Below, piece after piece: positions 17,766 to 25,124 of a DNA stretch of 64,000 bases. The DNA is taken from NCBI RefSeq assembly GCF_003122205.1, contig NZ_QEYE01000014.1, forward strand, positions 1 to 64,000, read 5' to 3'. The notes beneath the pieces are model-generated. The model did no database searches. It was not told where the DNA came from and saw nothing but the letters and a program-made list of their open reading frames with translations. A program made the position numbers and the translations under genes. Each line of letters opens with the position of its first letter. Position 1 is the stretch's first letter. This DNA is from Maritimibacter sp. 55A14. Lineage in GTDB: Bacteria; Pseudomonadota; Alphaproteobacteria; Rhodobacterales; Rhodobacteraceae.

Positions 17766-18863
17766 ATGAAAACAATGACCAAGAGTTTGAATGCGTGTCT
17801 TCTGGCTTGCGCGGCGTCGGCCCTCTTCTCAGGGGCGGCGGCGGCGCAGGAGGCCTGCGCGCCCTATACCGTCCAGGCCGGTGACAGTCTCGGGTCGATT
17901 GCGCAGGCGGCCTATGGATCGTTCGACTACCAGATGATCTTCAACGCGAACCGGAACACGATTTCCAATCCGAACCAACTGGCGCCGGGGACGCTCCTTC
18001 AGATCCCCTGTGAAGACGGCCGCCTGTCGGCCGATCAGGATCTGACCGAGATCATCGAGAAGCAGGAGGAGAAGCAGGCGGCACGGACCACGTCGGACGT
18101 GTATTCCCCGCCGATCAAGATGGTCAGCGGCAACGGCTGGGAGCCCTATACCGGCGAGGATCTGAAAGGCGGCGGTATGCTGGTGCGGCTGGCGACGACG
18201 GCGCTCAACCGTGGCGGCAACGACCGCGAATACAATCTGAATTTCGTGAACGACTGGCAGGCCCATTTCGATACTTTGCTGCCGATGGGCCTTTTCGATA
18301 TCTCGATCGCCTGGTACCGTCCGTCGGATTGCTCCAACCTCGATGCAATGGACGACAACACGCGGTACCGCTGCACCCAGCTCGACTATTCGCTGCCGAT
18401 CTACGAATCCGTCTCGGCCTACTGGACGATGCCGGACAGCGAATACGCGAATGTGACGTCCTATGCGGACTATGCCGGCGCGGTCGTCTGCCGGCCCGAG
18501 GGCTGGTCACTCGCGGAACTGTCGAGCGAAGGTCTGGTCGAGCCGGTGATAACGCTTCTTCAGCCGTCGGGCGTCAAGGAGTGCATCGGGGCGCTGGTTT
18601 CGGGCGATGCCGATATGGCGCTGCTCGACCTCGAAGGCGGCGATGCCGTGATGGGGGACGTCGAAGGGGCCGCTGGCGTGGTTCAGCCGAACCCGAGCCT
18701 GTCAAAGCTGCAGACGATCCATTTCGTCGCGCACAAGACCAACCCGCGCGGCAAGATCTATCTGTCGTTCCTGAACAAGGGGCTCAATGAAATGCGCGAA
18801 AGCGGCGAATGGTACGCGATCATCGCCGACAGTCTCGCGGATTTCAACAAGATCGCCCAATAG
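17766..18863 (+). CDS. Periplasmic LysM plus solute-binding-like protein, paralogue 2
   Basis: This 365-residue protein has a signal peptide (cleavage near AAAA-QEA), a LysM domain (about 34-83: [19 protein letters not shown] ... GTLLQIPC), a short charged linker rich in Glu and Lys, and a solute-binding-like domain (about 112-360). Shared landmarks with the previous protein include [14 protein letters not shown] versus [14 protein letters not shown], and SGEWY near the end. The pair probably arose by tandem duplication. The gap of about 290 bases between them contains a 7-bp stem (17473-17496) right after the first gene. Loss of transport function is inferred from the lack of permeases. Confidence 0.82.
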   Translation: MKTMTKSLNACLLACAASALFSGAAAAQEACAPYTVQAGDSLGSIAQAAYGSFDYQMIFNANRNTISNPNQLAPGTLLQIPCEDGRLSADQDLTEIIEKQEEKQAARTTSDVYSPPIKMVSGNGWEPYTGEDLKGGGMLVRLATTALNRGGNDREYNLNFVNDWQAHFDTLLPMGLFDISIAWYRPSDCSNLDAMDDNTRYRCTQLDYSLPIYESVSAYWTMPDSEYANVTSYADYAGAVVCRPEGWSLAELSSEGLVEPVITLLQPSGVKECIGALVSGDADMALLDLEGGDAVMGDVEGAAGVVQPNPSLSKLQTIHFVAHKTNPRGKIYLSFLNKGLNEMRESGEWYAIIADSLADFNKIAQ

Positions 18864-18885
18864 GGCGAATTCGCCGGTACGACAG

Positions 18886-18914
18886 CGCCCTCCGCAAGCC
18901 GGGGGGCGTTTCCT
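18886..18914 (+). terminator. Probable intrinsic terminator after LysM paralogue 2
   Basis: CGCCCTCC and GGGGGGCG pair over eight positions (one G-U) around a 7-base loop and are followed by TTTCCT. It begins 23 bases after the stop codon. A shorter palindrome GGCGAATTCGCC (18864-18875) lies just before it. Confidence 0.5.
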
Positions 18915-19046
18915 CATTCCGAATCCAGCCGAAATCTTGTTCCGGAAGGCAGGGCGAAAAATTGCTTCTGGTATTTTGTTCCGGCGTGGGAAGAGACAAA
19001 GTGGTGTCATTTTTTGAACAAATTGAAATGGTGTCAATAAGGTGGA

Positions 19047-19220
19047 ATGACGATGGGTATGTATATCCTATTCGCTGACAAGAATAAGAGCGGAGCCAAA
19101 GGAGGGGACTGGTTGTTTGCCGAGGCGTTACGGTACGCCCACGCGTCAAGCCTTGCGCGATTGTCCGGATCCGGACCTGTGCGTTCATCCCTGGCCAAGG
19201 CGGACAAGGCGACACCCTGA
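19047..19220 (+). CDS. Possible small ORF of 57 residues in the gap before the phosphatase
   Basis: An ATG after AAGGTGG opens a frame of 57 residues starting MTMGMYILFADKNKSG and ending at 19220. The region is clearly more AT-rich than its surroundings. I recognise no domain, and the frame may be chance. The rest of the 500-base gap 18864-19363 holds the terminator above and probably a promoter for the phosphatase gene; the short repeat GGTGTCA occurs twice near 19001-19037. Confidence 0.2.
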   Translation: MTMGMYILFADKNKSGAKGGDWLFAEALRYAHASSLARLSGSGPVRSSLAKADKATP

Positions 19221-19363
19221 ACCCGAATGACGAGCCGGACACGGAAGACGCGCAACAATACGTTGACGATCACGTCCCGCTTGACGGAAGGGTTCGGTCC
19301 CCCGCGGGACGGCGTGGCCTGGACGTGTTTCGGGCGTGAAGTAAGAAGAAAAGGGAGCGGATA

Positions 19364-20323
19364 ATGTGGAAATCGCCTGAACCGAGGTTCGACGTGGCCT
19401 CTGCGATTTGCCAGGGGGGGCGCGATTACCAGGAAGACACGATTGTCATCGACTTCCCGACTGGGACGGATATCGGCGTCGCGGTTCTCGCGGACGGAAT
19501 GGGAGGCCATGCCGCGGGCGACGTGGCCTCCAAGATCGTGGTCACCGAAGTCTTCAGCGAGCTGAAATTCGAAAGCGCGAGTTTCGGAGAGCGCGAGCCG
19601 GAGATTCCGGCCTACCTCACCTCGGCTGCGGCGAATGCGAATGCCTGTGTCCGGAACTATGTGATGCAGAACCCGCGGGTGCGTGGCATGGGCGCGACCC
19701 TTGTCTCCCTCGTCATGGTCGAGAACCGCATGTACTGGATGTCGATCGGGGACTCGCCGCTCTATCTCATGCGTGGCGGAAAGATGCGTCAGCTGAACGA
19801 GGATCACTCGATGGCGCCGCAGATCGATGCGATGGTCCGGGCGGGAATGATCGACGCGGAGGCCGGCCGTGACCACCCCGACCGCAACTGCCTGACATCG
19901 GTGATCATCGGCGACAGGGTTGCACGGTCCGACTGCCCCAAGACACCCTTCACGCTCGAAGTGGGCGACATCGTCGTTGTGACGAGCGATGGTCTGCAAT
20001 ATCTCGACGAGCCGAAGATCGAAAAAATCCTTTACAAGTACCGGCGCCGCAAGAGCGCGGAGATTGCCGAGCATCTTCTCGCCGCGATCAACGACCTGGC
20101 GGACCCCGAACAGGACAACGTGTCCTTCGCGGTGATCAAGCTCAACCACAACAAGCCCGCCACCCATGCGGTGCGCAGAAAGCCGGTCGATCTTGTCGAG
20201 GAAAACATGTCCCGCACCACGCGCGTCGTTTCCATCGAGGACGCGCGCCCCGGCGATGCCGAAGTGGCCGCGGACGAAACCCCACCCTCCAGAACCGCGT
20301 CCGGCGGCGTCTCGGAGCGATAG
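19364..20323 (+). CDS. PP2C-family protein phosphatase, plus arm
   Basis: This 319-residue protein has a complete PP2C catalytic domain (about 9-265). Metal-binding motifs are visible: GRDYQED (E24, D25), ADGMGGHAAGD (D44, G45), the conserved GMGATL segment, and a C-terminal DQDNVSF-type motif reading EQDNVSF. A charged tail of about 50 residues follows. It should remove phosphate from Ser/Thr of proteins phosphorylated by the two kinases of the cluster, like PppA or Stp. It is a clear paralogue of the phosphatase at 28706-29644 (both have DGMGGHAAGDVASKI and VTEVFSELK). GGGAG precedes the ATG. Confidence 0.9.
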   Translation: MWKSPEPRFDVASAICQGGRDYQEDTIVIDFPTGTDIGVAVLADGMGGHAAGDVASKIVVTEVFSELKFESASFGEREPEIPAYLTSAAANANACVRNYVMQNPRVRGMGATLVSLVMVENRMYWMSIGDSPLYLMRGGKMRQLNEDHSMAPQIDAMVRAGMIDAEAGRDHPDRNCLTSVIIGDRVARSDCPKTPFTLEVGDIVVVTSDGLQYLDEPKIEKILYKYRRRKSAEIAEHLLAAINDLADPEQDNVSFAVIKLNHNKPATHAVRRKPVDLVEENMSRTTRVVSIEDARPGDAEVAADETPPSRTASGGVSER

Positions 20324-20366
20324 GCGCAGCAACGGGCCTTGCCGAAACCTGGGCAGGGGGCTTTCC

Positions 20367-20402
20367 GGCGCGGCCCGTCGGCTTCGCGACGCCGCGCCCT
20401 CT
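20367..20402 (+). terminator. Terminator-like hairpin after the plus-arm phosphatase
   Basis: GGCGCGG with a lower CGTCG pairs with CGACG and CCGCGCC around the loop GCTTCG, with a two-base bulge: 12 base pairs in all. CTCTTG follows, so there is no long T-run. It may attenuate transcription before the EF-G-like gene. Confidence 0.45.
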
Positions 20403-20590
20403 TGACCGGCGGCACGGGAATGTCCGAATGTGAGGGAAAACGCATGTCCTTTCCGGGCCGCTCGGCGCGGCCTGCGAAAAAGGGCAGGTAGGTTCGGTTT
20501 CTCAGGTCGGGGCGCACGCCTCTGAATTGCGCCTTCCCCCATCGCGCAGTGGGCAAGTCATTGCGCCTGATGTGGCGGGAGGAGAAGACC

Positions 20591-22501
20591 ATGAGAGCAT
20601 TCACCGTGATCGGACCGCCCCATTCGGGAAATTCCAGCCTTGTCGGCGCGCTGGCGGGGCTCGACGGCGTACCGGTACGCCGGCTGGGGATGATGGGCGA
20701 GGCCAGCGTGACGGGCTTCGACTACATGCAGGAACGCTGGGCCGCCTTCGACATTCCCGGCGGACTCGACAACGTCGCACAGATCGGCCCGGCGCTGGCC
20801 GCCAGCGATGCCGCGGTGCTCTGCGCCCCCGCCGAGGCCGAGGCGGCTGTACTCTGCGCACCCTATCTGCGGCTCCTCGAAGCCTCTGGCGTTCCGAGCT
20901 TCATCTTCATCAACGGCACGGACACGGCGGCCGACCGGATCAGCGATATCGTGGCGGCGTTGCAGGTCTATTGCGCCCACGGGATCATCCTGCGCCAGGT
21001 GCCGATCCGGTCGGAGGGCCAGATATCCGGGGCCATCGACCTGATCTCGGAACGCGCCTGGGAGTATCGCGAGGGCGAACGGTCCGCCTTGGTCGAGCTT
21101 CCCGAGGAAATGCGTGCCCGCGAGGAGGAGGCGCGTTACGAGCTTCTGGAGTCGCTTGCGGATTTCGATGACGGGTTGCTCGAGCAGATCGTCGAGGACC
21201 AGCGGCCGATGACCGACGATCTCTATTCCGTCGCGACCCGCGTGCTTCAGCATCACGACCTGGTGCCCGCCTTCGTCGGTTCCGCCACGATGGGCAACGG
21301 CATCCAGCGGCTGATGAAGTCCCTGCGCCACGAGGTGCCTGGGGTCGCTGCCCTGCGTGGGCGGCTGGGGCTTGGCGAAGAGGTCGCGGCGGTGGCCTGC
21401 CTGGCCGACAGCATGAAGCATCTGGGCAAGACGGTTTTGGTGCGCGCGTTGCAGGGCGGGGTCGAACCCGGCGCGCGGCTGGGCGGCGACACGCTTGGCA
21501 GCCTCAACGATCTCGACGCCAAAACGCCGGTTTCGGCGCTCGGGGAGGGCGAGTTGGGGCTGACGATCAAGAGCGACCACATCGCGCTGGGGTTCTTCCT
21601 GACCTCCGAGGGCACGGTGGCGCTGCCCGACTGGGCGCAGCCGTCGCCGCCCGCGCTCCGGCGCATCCTGCGGCCGCTGCACGAGCGCGACGAGAACAAG
21701 CTCTCTGCGGCGCTCACGCGGCTGGGCGAGATCGACACCGGCCTTGCGGTGACGCAGGACGAGCGCAGCGGGCATCTGGTGATCGGCGTGCAGGGGCCGC
21801 GGCATCTGCGCCGGGTCGTGGACAAGCTGGCCGGGACATTCGGAATCAAGGTCGAGTGCGAGGAGGTGCCGACCGCGTTGTGCGAGACGATCCGGCGCAA
21901 TGTCGAACTACGCCACCGGCACCGCAAGCAGTCCGGCGGCGCCGGGCAGTTCGCCGACGTCGTGCTGGCCCTCGGCCGCCAGCCGCTGGGAAGCGGGTTC
22001 GCCTTCTCCGATACGGTCAAGGGCGGGGCCGTGCCGCGCAACTACATCCCCGCGGTGGAGGCCGGAGTGCGCGATGCGCTGGCCGAAGGCCCTGCCGGCC
22101 ATCCGGTCGTGGATGTCGCGGCGACCCTCAAGGACGGCAAGGCCCATTCGGTGGACAGTTCCGATTTCGCGTTTCGGACGGCCGCGAAGAACGCCACGAA
22201 GGAGGCCCTGAAGGAGGCCGGTACCGTGATCCTGCAACCGATCATGCAGGTGAGCATCGACGTGCCATCGGTCTATGCCGGTGGCCTCGTACCGCTGATG
22301 AGCGGGATAAAGGGCCAGGTCCTGGGGTTCGAGGCGCATCCCTCTGCCGCCGGATGGGATGTCTTCCGCGCGCTCATGCCCATGTCCGTGGAGGAGGAGC
22401 TTTTCCGCAGCCTCGCAAGCGCCACACGCGGGACCGCGCGGTTCGTGTCCGAGCCAGACCATTACGAGGAACTGCGCGAGGCGGCCGCGACGACCGCCTG
22501 A
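20591..22501 (+). CDS. EF-G-like protein with a degenerate GTPase site
   Basis: This 636-residue protein follows the EF-G domain order. It has a G domain (1-265), domain II (about 270-370), domain III, domain IV with the conserved KQSGGAGQF motif, and a domain V. It resembles FusA2-type paralogues rather than the housekeeping factor. The nucleotide site is eroded: the P-loop reads GPPHSGNSS, with Asn14 for the essential Lys, and the base-specificity motif NKxD reads NGTD (108-111). Switch II keeps DIPG. It therefore probably cannot cycle GTP normally and may act as a ribosome-binding or scaffold protein. GGAGGAG precedes the ATG at 20591; a longer frame exists upstream. It ends the plus arm. 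Confidence 0.85.
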   Translation: MRAFTVIGPPHSGNSSLVGALAGLDGVPVRRLGMMGEASVTGFDYMQERWAAFDIPGGLDNVAQIGPALAASDAAVLCAPAEAEAAVLCAPYLRLLEASGVPSFIFINGTDTAADRISDIVAALQVYCAHGIILRQVPIRSEGQISGAIDLISERAWEYREGERSALVELPEEMRAREEEARYELLESLADFDDGLLEQIVEDQRPMTDDLYSVATRVLQHHDLVPAFVGSATMGNGIQRLMKSLRHEVPGVAALRGRLGLGEEVAAVACLADSMKHLGKTVLVRALQGGVEPGARLGGDTLGSLNDLDAKTPVSALGEGELGLTIKSDHIALGFFLTSEGTVALPDWAQPSPPALRRILRPLHERDENKLSAALTRLGEIDTGLAVTQDERSGHLVIGVQGPRHLRRVVDKLAGTFGIKVECEEVPTALCETIRRNVELRHRHRKQSGGAGQFADVVLALGRQPLGSGFAFSDTVKGGAVPRNYIPAVEAGVRDALAEGPAGHPVVDVAATLKDGKAHSVDSSDFAFRTAAKNATKEALKEAGTVILQPIMQVSIDVPSVYAGGLVPLMSGIKGQVLGFEAHPSAAGWDVFRALMPMSVEEELFRSLASATRGTARFVSEPDHYEELREAAATTA

Positions 22502-22504
22502 GGT

Positions 22505-22521
22505 GGCCGCCGCGGGCGGCC
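22505..22521. terminator. GC hairpin between the two convergent arms
   Basis: GGCCGCC and GGCGGCC form a perfect 7-bp stem with a 3-base loop just after the EF-G-like gene. It has no T-run. It lies in the 219-base spacer where the two arms meet; the rest of the spacer shows no gene. Confidence 0.35.
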
Positions 22522-22720
22522 GGCGGGAGGTCCGTCCCGAGAAACTGGACCGAAGCGCCCGCGACGGCCCTTGCGGACGTTGGATAGGTTGGAGATGCGC
22601 CGTGCAGTGGCCCGCCCGTCGGGCGGTCTGGCGATCGCGCGACGGGTGTCGCCCTTGATCCCGCGCGAGCGTAACAGGAGAGCGCCCGCCCAAGGTCAGG
22701 TATCGCGGAGGGAGGTGGCG

Positions 22721-23515
22721 TCAGGAATTCGCCGCCTGCCAGAGCGCGGTGATCCGCGCCAGGTTTTCGGATGGGAAAATCAACGCCACGCGCGCCTCGC
22801 CGGCCGCGCCATAGAGCAGCGATGCGCCGGTCTCGTCGTTGCCCGACAGCAGTATGCAGCCGTCGCCGCGGGGTTTGCCGGGCAGGGCAAAGCCGCCCTC
22901 GGCCAGCGCGGCCAGGCGTTCGGCATGGTTGCCGTCCCCGCCCCGGCCGGCGATCTCCTCCCCGCTCAGGGCGATCCAGGCCAGGGCCAGATCCCCGGCT
23001 GACGCCAGAAACGTCCCGACCGGGCCGTCGGGGAGGGCTGGCGCGGGATCCTCGCCGATCAGAGATGCGTCCCAGGCCGTGGCGAGGGCGTCGGCTGAGC
23101 AGCCCAATTGCGACTCCCGCGGCCGCCGGGAGAGCTTGCGTGGCTCGACGGTGACCGTCCGCACCCCGTCAAGAAACACCTGCAACAGTTCGCGCAGCGC
23201 GACGGCCGCGGGGTCCCGCAGCTCCGAGATCGGCTGATCGAGATGTTCGGAAAAGGTCTCCTGCAGCGTCTCGGGCGCGACGGCGCGCACCCGCAGCAGC
23301 CGGCGCCCGGAGACATCGAGGCCCAGCATCTCGCCGCGGTCGTTGTGGAAATCCAGCTCACGGCCCAGCAACGTGTCGTCGATCTCGCGCAGGATCGCGG
23401 CCAGAAGCTCCTGCGGTCCTTCGCCCGCCAGATCCCGCCGTCCGGACGCCGCCGCCGGCGTCTCCGCCGCAGCGAGCCGGTCCAGCTTGTCCTTGAGTTT
23501 CCTGACGTCTCTCAA
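22721..23515 (-). CDS. Unknown protein, last gene of the minus arm
   Basis: This 264-residue protein is not recognised. It starts at a TTG with AAGGTGGG about nine bases upstream; no good ATG alternative exists. The first 30 residues could form a coiled coil (LKDKLDRLAAAE). The last 95 residues (FLASAGDLALAWIALSGEEIAG ... AALAEGGFAL ... ARVALIFPS) follow a strand-helix-strand pattern reminiscent of Roadblock/LC7 domains, which pair with small GTPases. That reading is speculative. It is the eighth and last gene of the minus arm, 52 bases after the preceding gene. Confidence 0.6.
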   Translation of the reverse strand: MRDVRKLKDKLDRLAAAETPAAASGRRDLAGEGPQELLAAILREIDDTLLGRELDFHNDRGEMLGLDVSGRRLLRVRAVAPETLQETFSEHLDQPISELRDPAAVALRELLQVFLDGVRTVTVEPRKLSRRPRESQLGCSADALATAWDASLIGEDPAPALPDGPVGTFLASAGDLALAWIALSGEEIAGRGGDGNHAERLAALAEGGFALPGKPRGDGCILLSGNDETGASLLYGAAGEARVALIFPSENLARITALWQAANS

Positions 23516-23567
23516 AACCGTTGTCCCACCTTGCGTCTCGAATTCAGCGGTGCCGCGCCCGCGCCGC

Positions 23568-23948
23568 CTAGACCTCGCCGATCGCTTGCAATTCCGCGCG
23601 CCCCCGCGAGATCAGCGCGTCGATATCAACCTCCGGTGTCGCCACGATGCAGAGCGCATCCGTCGCGACCGCGGGCGAGCGAAGGAATATCTCCAACCCC
23701 CCACCTTCCATCCGCAGGGCGTGTTGCAGCGGTTCCGCGCCGGGCGGAAGCGCGGTGCCAACCGATCTGGCGGTGCGCCCGTCGAGCAGTTCCTTGCCGG
23801 TCAGGCAGAGCGCGTCCAGGCGTTCCTGCGGCAGCCGCTGCGCGGAGCTGACCGAGAGCACGAGACCGGCCGAGATGTCCCCGAAGGCCACGGTCGAGCA
23901 TTCGGGAAAGTTACGCCGCAGTTCTTCGAGATGGTCGACAATCTTCAT
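23568..23948 (-). CDS. Small unknown protein, possibly Roadblock/LC7-like
   Basis: This 126-residue protein begins MKIVDHLEELRRNFPEC at an ATG preceded by GGGGAGCG; a longer frame to 24038 lacks support. The order helix, strand (STVAFGDISAGLVLSV), long helix (LDALCLTGKELLDG), strand (HALRMEGGGLEIFLRS), strand (DALCIVATP), helix fits a Roadblock/LC7 fold. In MglB-like proteins such domains regulate a partner GTPase, which would suit three adjacent GTPase genes. Sequence alone does not settle this. Confidence 0.6.
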   Translation of the reverse strand: MKIVDHLEELRRNFPECSTVAFGDISAGLVLSVSSAQRLPQERLDALCLTGKELLDGRTARSVGTALPPGAEPLQHALRMEGGGLEIFLRSPAVATDALCIVATPEVDIDALISRGRAELQAIGEV

Positions 23949-24103
23949 TGCGCTCCCCGGCCGATGAACGGAAATGCCGGCCACCCGGCCCGAAAGACCG
24001 AAAGGCGATGCCGTGCTTCCATCCCATGGCTGAGCCATATCAGCAGTACGCAGCGGTGGGAAGACCGGACGGGCGGGAAACGGATAGCTTCAGGTGATGC
24101 GGG

Positions 24104-25099
24104 TCAGGAGGTGCCGTTGCGTTGCCGTATTGGCCTGACACCCGCCCATTGCGCGACCTCGGAGGGCTCGCCGTCGGGCGGGGACGTGGCCGCGTCCTCG
24201 GGGTCGGGCCGCCGGGTGCGGTTCTGTCCGGTGGCCACCGGACGGACCCGGCGCGGCATGACACGCGGGCGGGCCGGTTCGGCTTCGGCATCGATATCGG
24301 CATCGGTTTCGTCCGGGCCGGTTTCCGGTTCGATCCGGTCGAGTTTCATTTCCCGCGCGGGACGCACCGCGGAGCCGTCCTCGCCGCTTTCCAGTTCGGC
24401 CGCCACCTCGTGGAGCAGCTCCACGAGCCGCTCCATGAAGGCTTCGGCCCCGCTGCGTTCCCATTCCTCGCGGTCGTCCTTGGCGGCGATCGCCTGGGTG
24501 AGCGAGATCGGGAAATACCCGCCGAAGAGCCCATCGGTCTCGTGCCGGACACGGCGCAGGACGCGCTTGCGGTCCTTGTCGTTGAGCAGCTTGTCGTAGC
24601 GGGTCAGCAGAAGCAGGCTGCGGCTGTAGAGCTTGGGGTCCAGCGTGTCCCAGACCGCCGCCTCACTCTGACGCCAGGCCTGCGTGGCATGGGTGCACCA
24701 GATCACCAGATCGGCGTGCTCGATCACGTTCTGCCACAATTCGGGGGACATGTTGGGGTCGGATATCCCCGGCATGTCGATCAGATCGCAAAGCTCCAGT
24801 ATGTCGCATTTCTGGAAGATCCGGATCACCCGCGTCTCGTCGGGCGAGATGCTGTCGATATTGTTGAGATCGAAGGGCCCGACATTGCCGGCATTGTCCT
24901 CGCGGAACGCGCTCTGGTCCCCGTAGGAGACCCAGACGGGCGGCAATTGCGTCGCCGTGACCTTGACGGGCAGGGGATCGGCGCCGATCAGCATGTTGGT
25001 CAGCGTGCTTTTCCCGGCGCTGAACTCTCCCATGAAGGCGATCCGGGGCTTGCGCTGTTTCACGCCGGTTCCGGGGGTCGGTATGTCAGCAATATTCAT
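24104..25099 (-). CDS. P-loop GTPase A (dynamin-related), with acidic tail
   Basis: This 331-residue protein has a GTPase domain with G1 GEFSAGKST (24-32), a candidate G2 Thr near 50, G3 DMPG (108-111) and G4 TRYD (166-169). The GEFSAGKS motif is typical of bacterial dynamin-like and related large GTPases. The domain ends near 240. An acidic, proline-rich tail of about 90 residues follows, with no helical bundle and no membrane segment. It may be a partner or regulator of the larger dynamin-like protein encoded just upstream, 26 bases away. Confidence 0.85.
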   Translation of the reverse strand: MNIADIPTPGTGVKQRKPRIAFMGEFSAGKSTLTNMLIGADPLPVKVTATQLPPVWVSYGDQSAFREDNAGNVGPFDLNNIDSISPDETRVIRIFQKCDILELCDLIDMPGISDPNMSPELWQNVIEHADLVIWCTHATQAWRQSEAAVWDTLDPKLYSRSLLLLTRYDKLLNDKDRKRVLRRVRHETDGLFGGYFPISLTQAIAAKDDREEWERSGAEAFMERLVELLHEVAAELESGEDGSAVRPAREMKLDRIEPETGPDETDADIDAEAEPARPRVMPRRVRPVATGQNRTRRPDPEDAATSPPDGEPSEVAQWAGVRPIRQRNGTS

Positions 25100-25124
25100 C
25101 TTGAAAACACCCTCTTACTGATGG

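Noticed and set aside
16399-18863. ABC amino-acid importer binding proteins
   Set aside because: The solute-binding-like domains have an added LysM and there is no permease or ATPase nearby.
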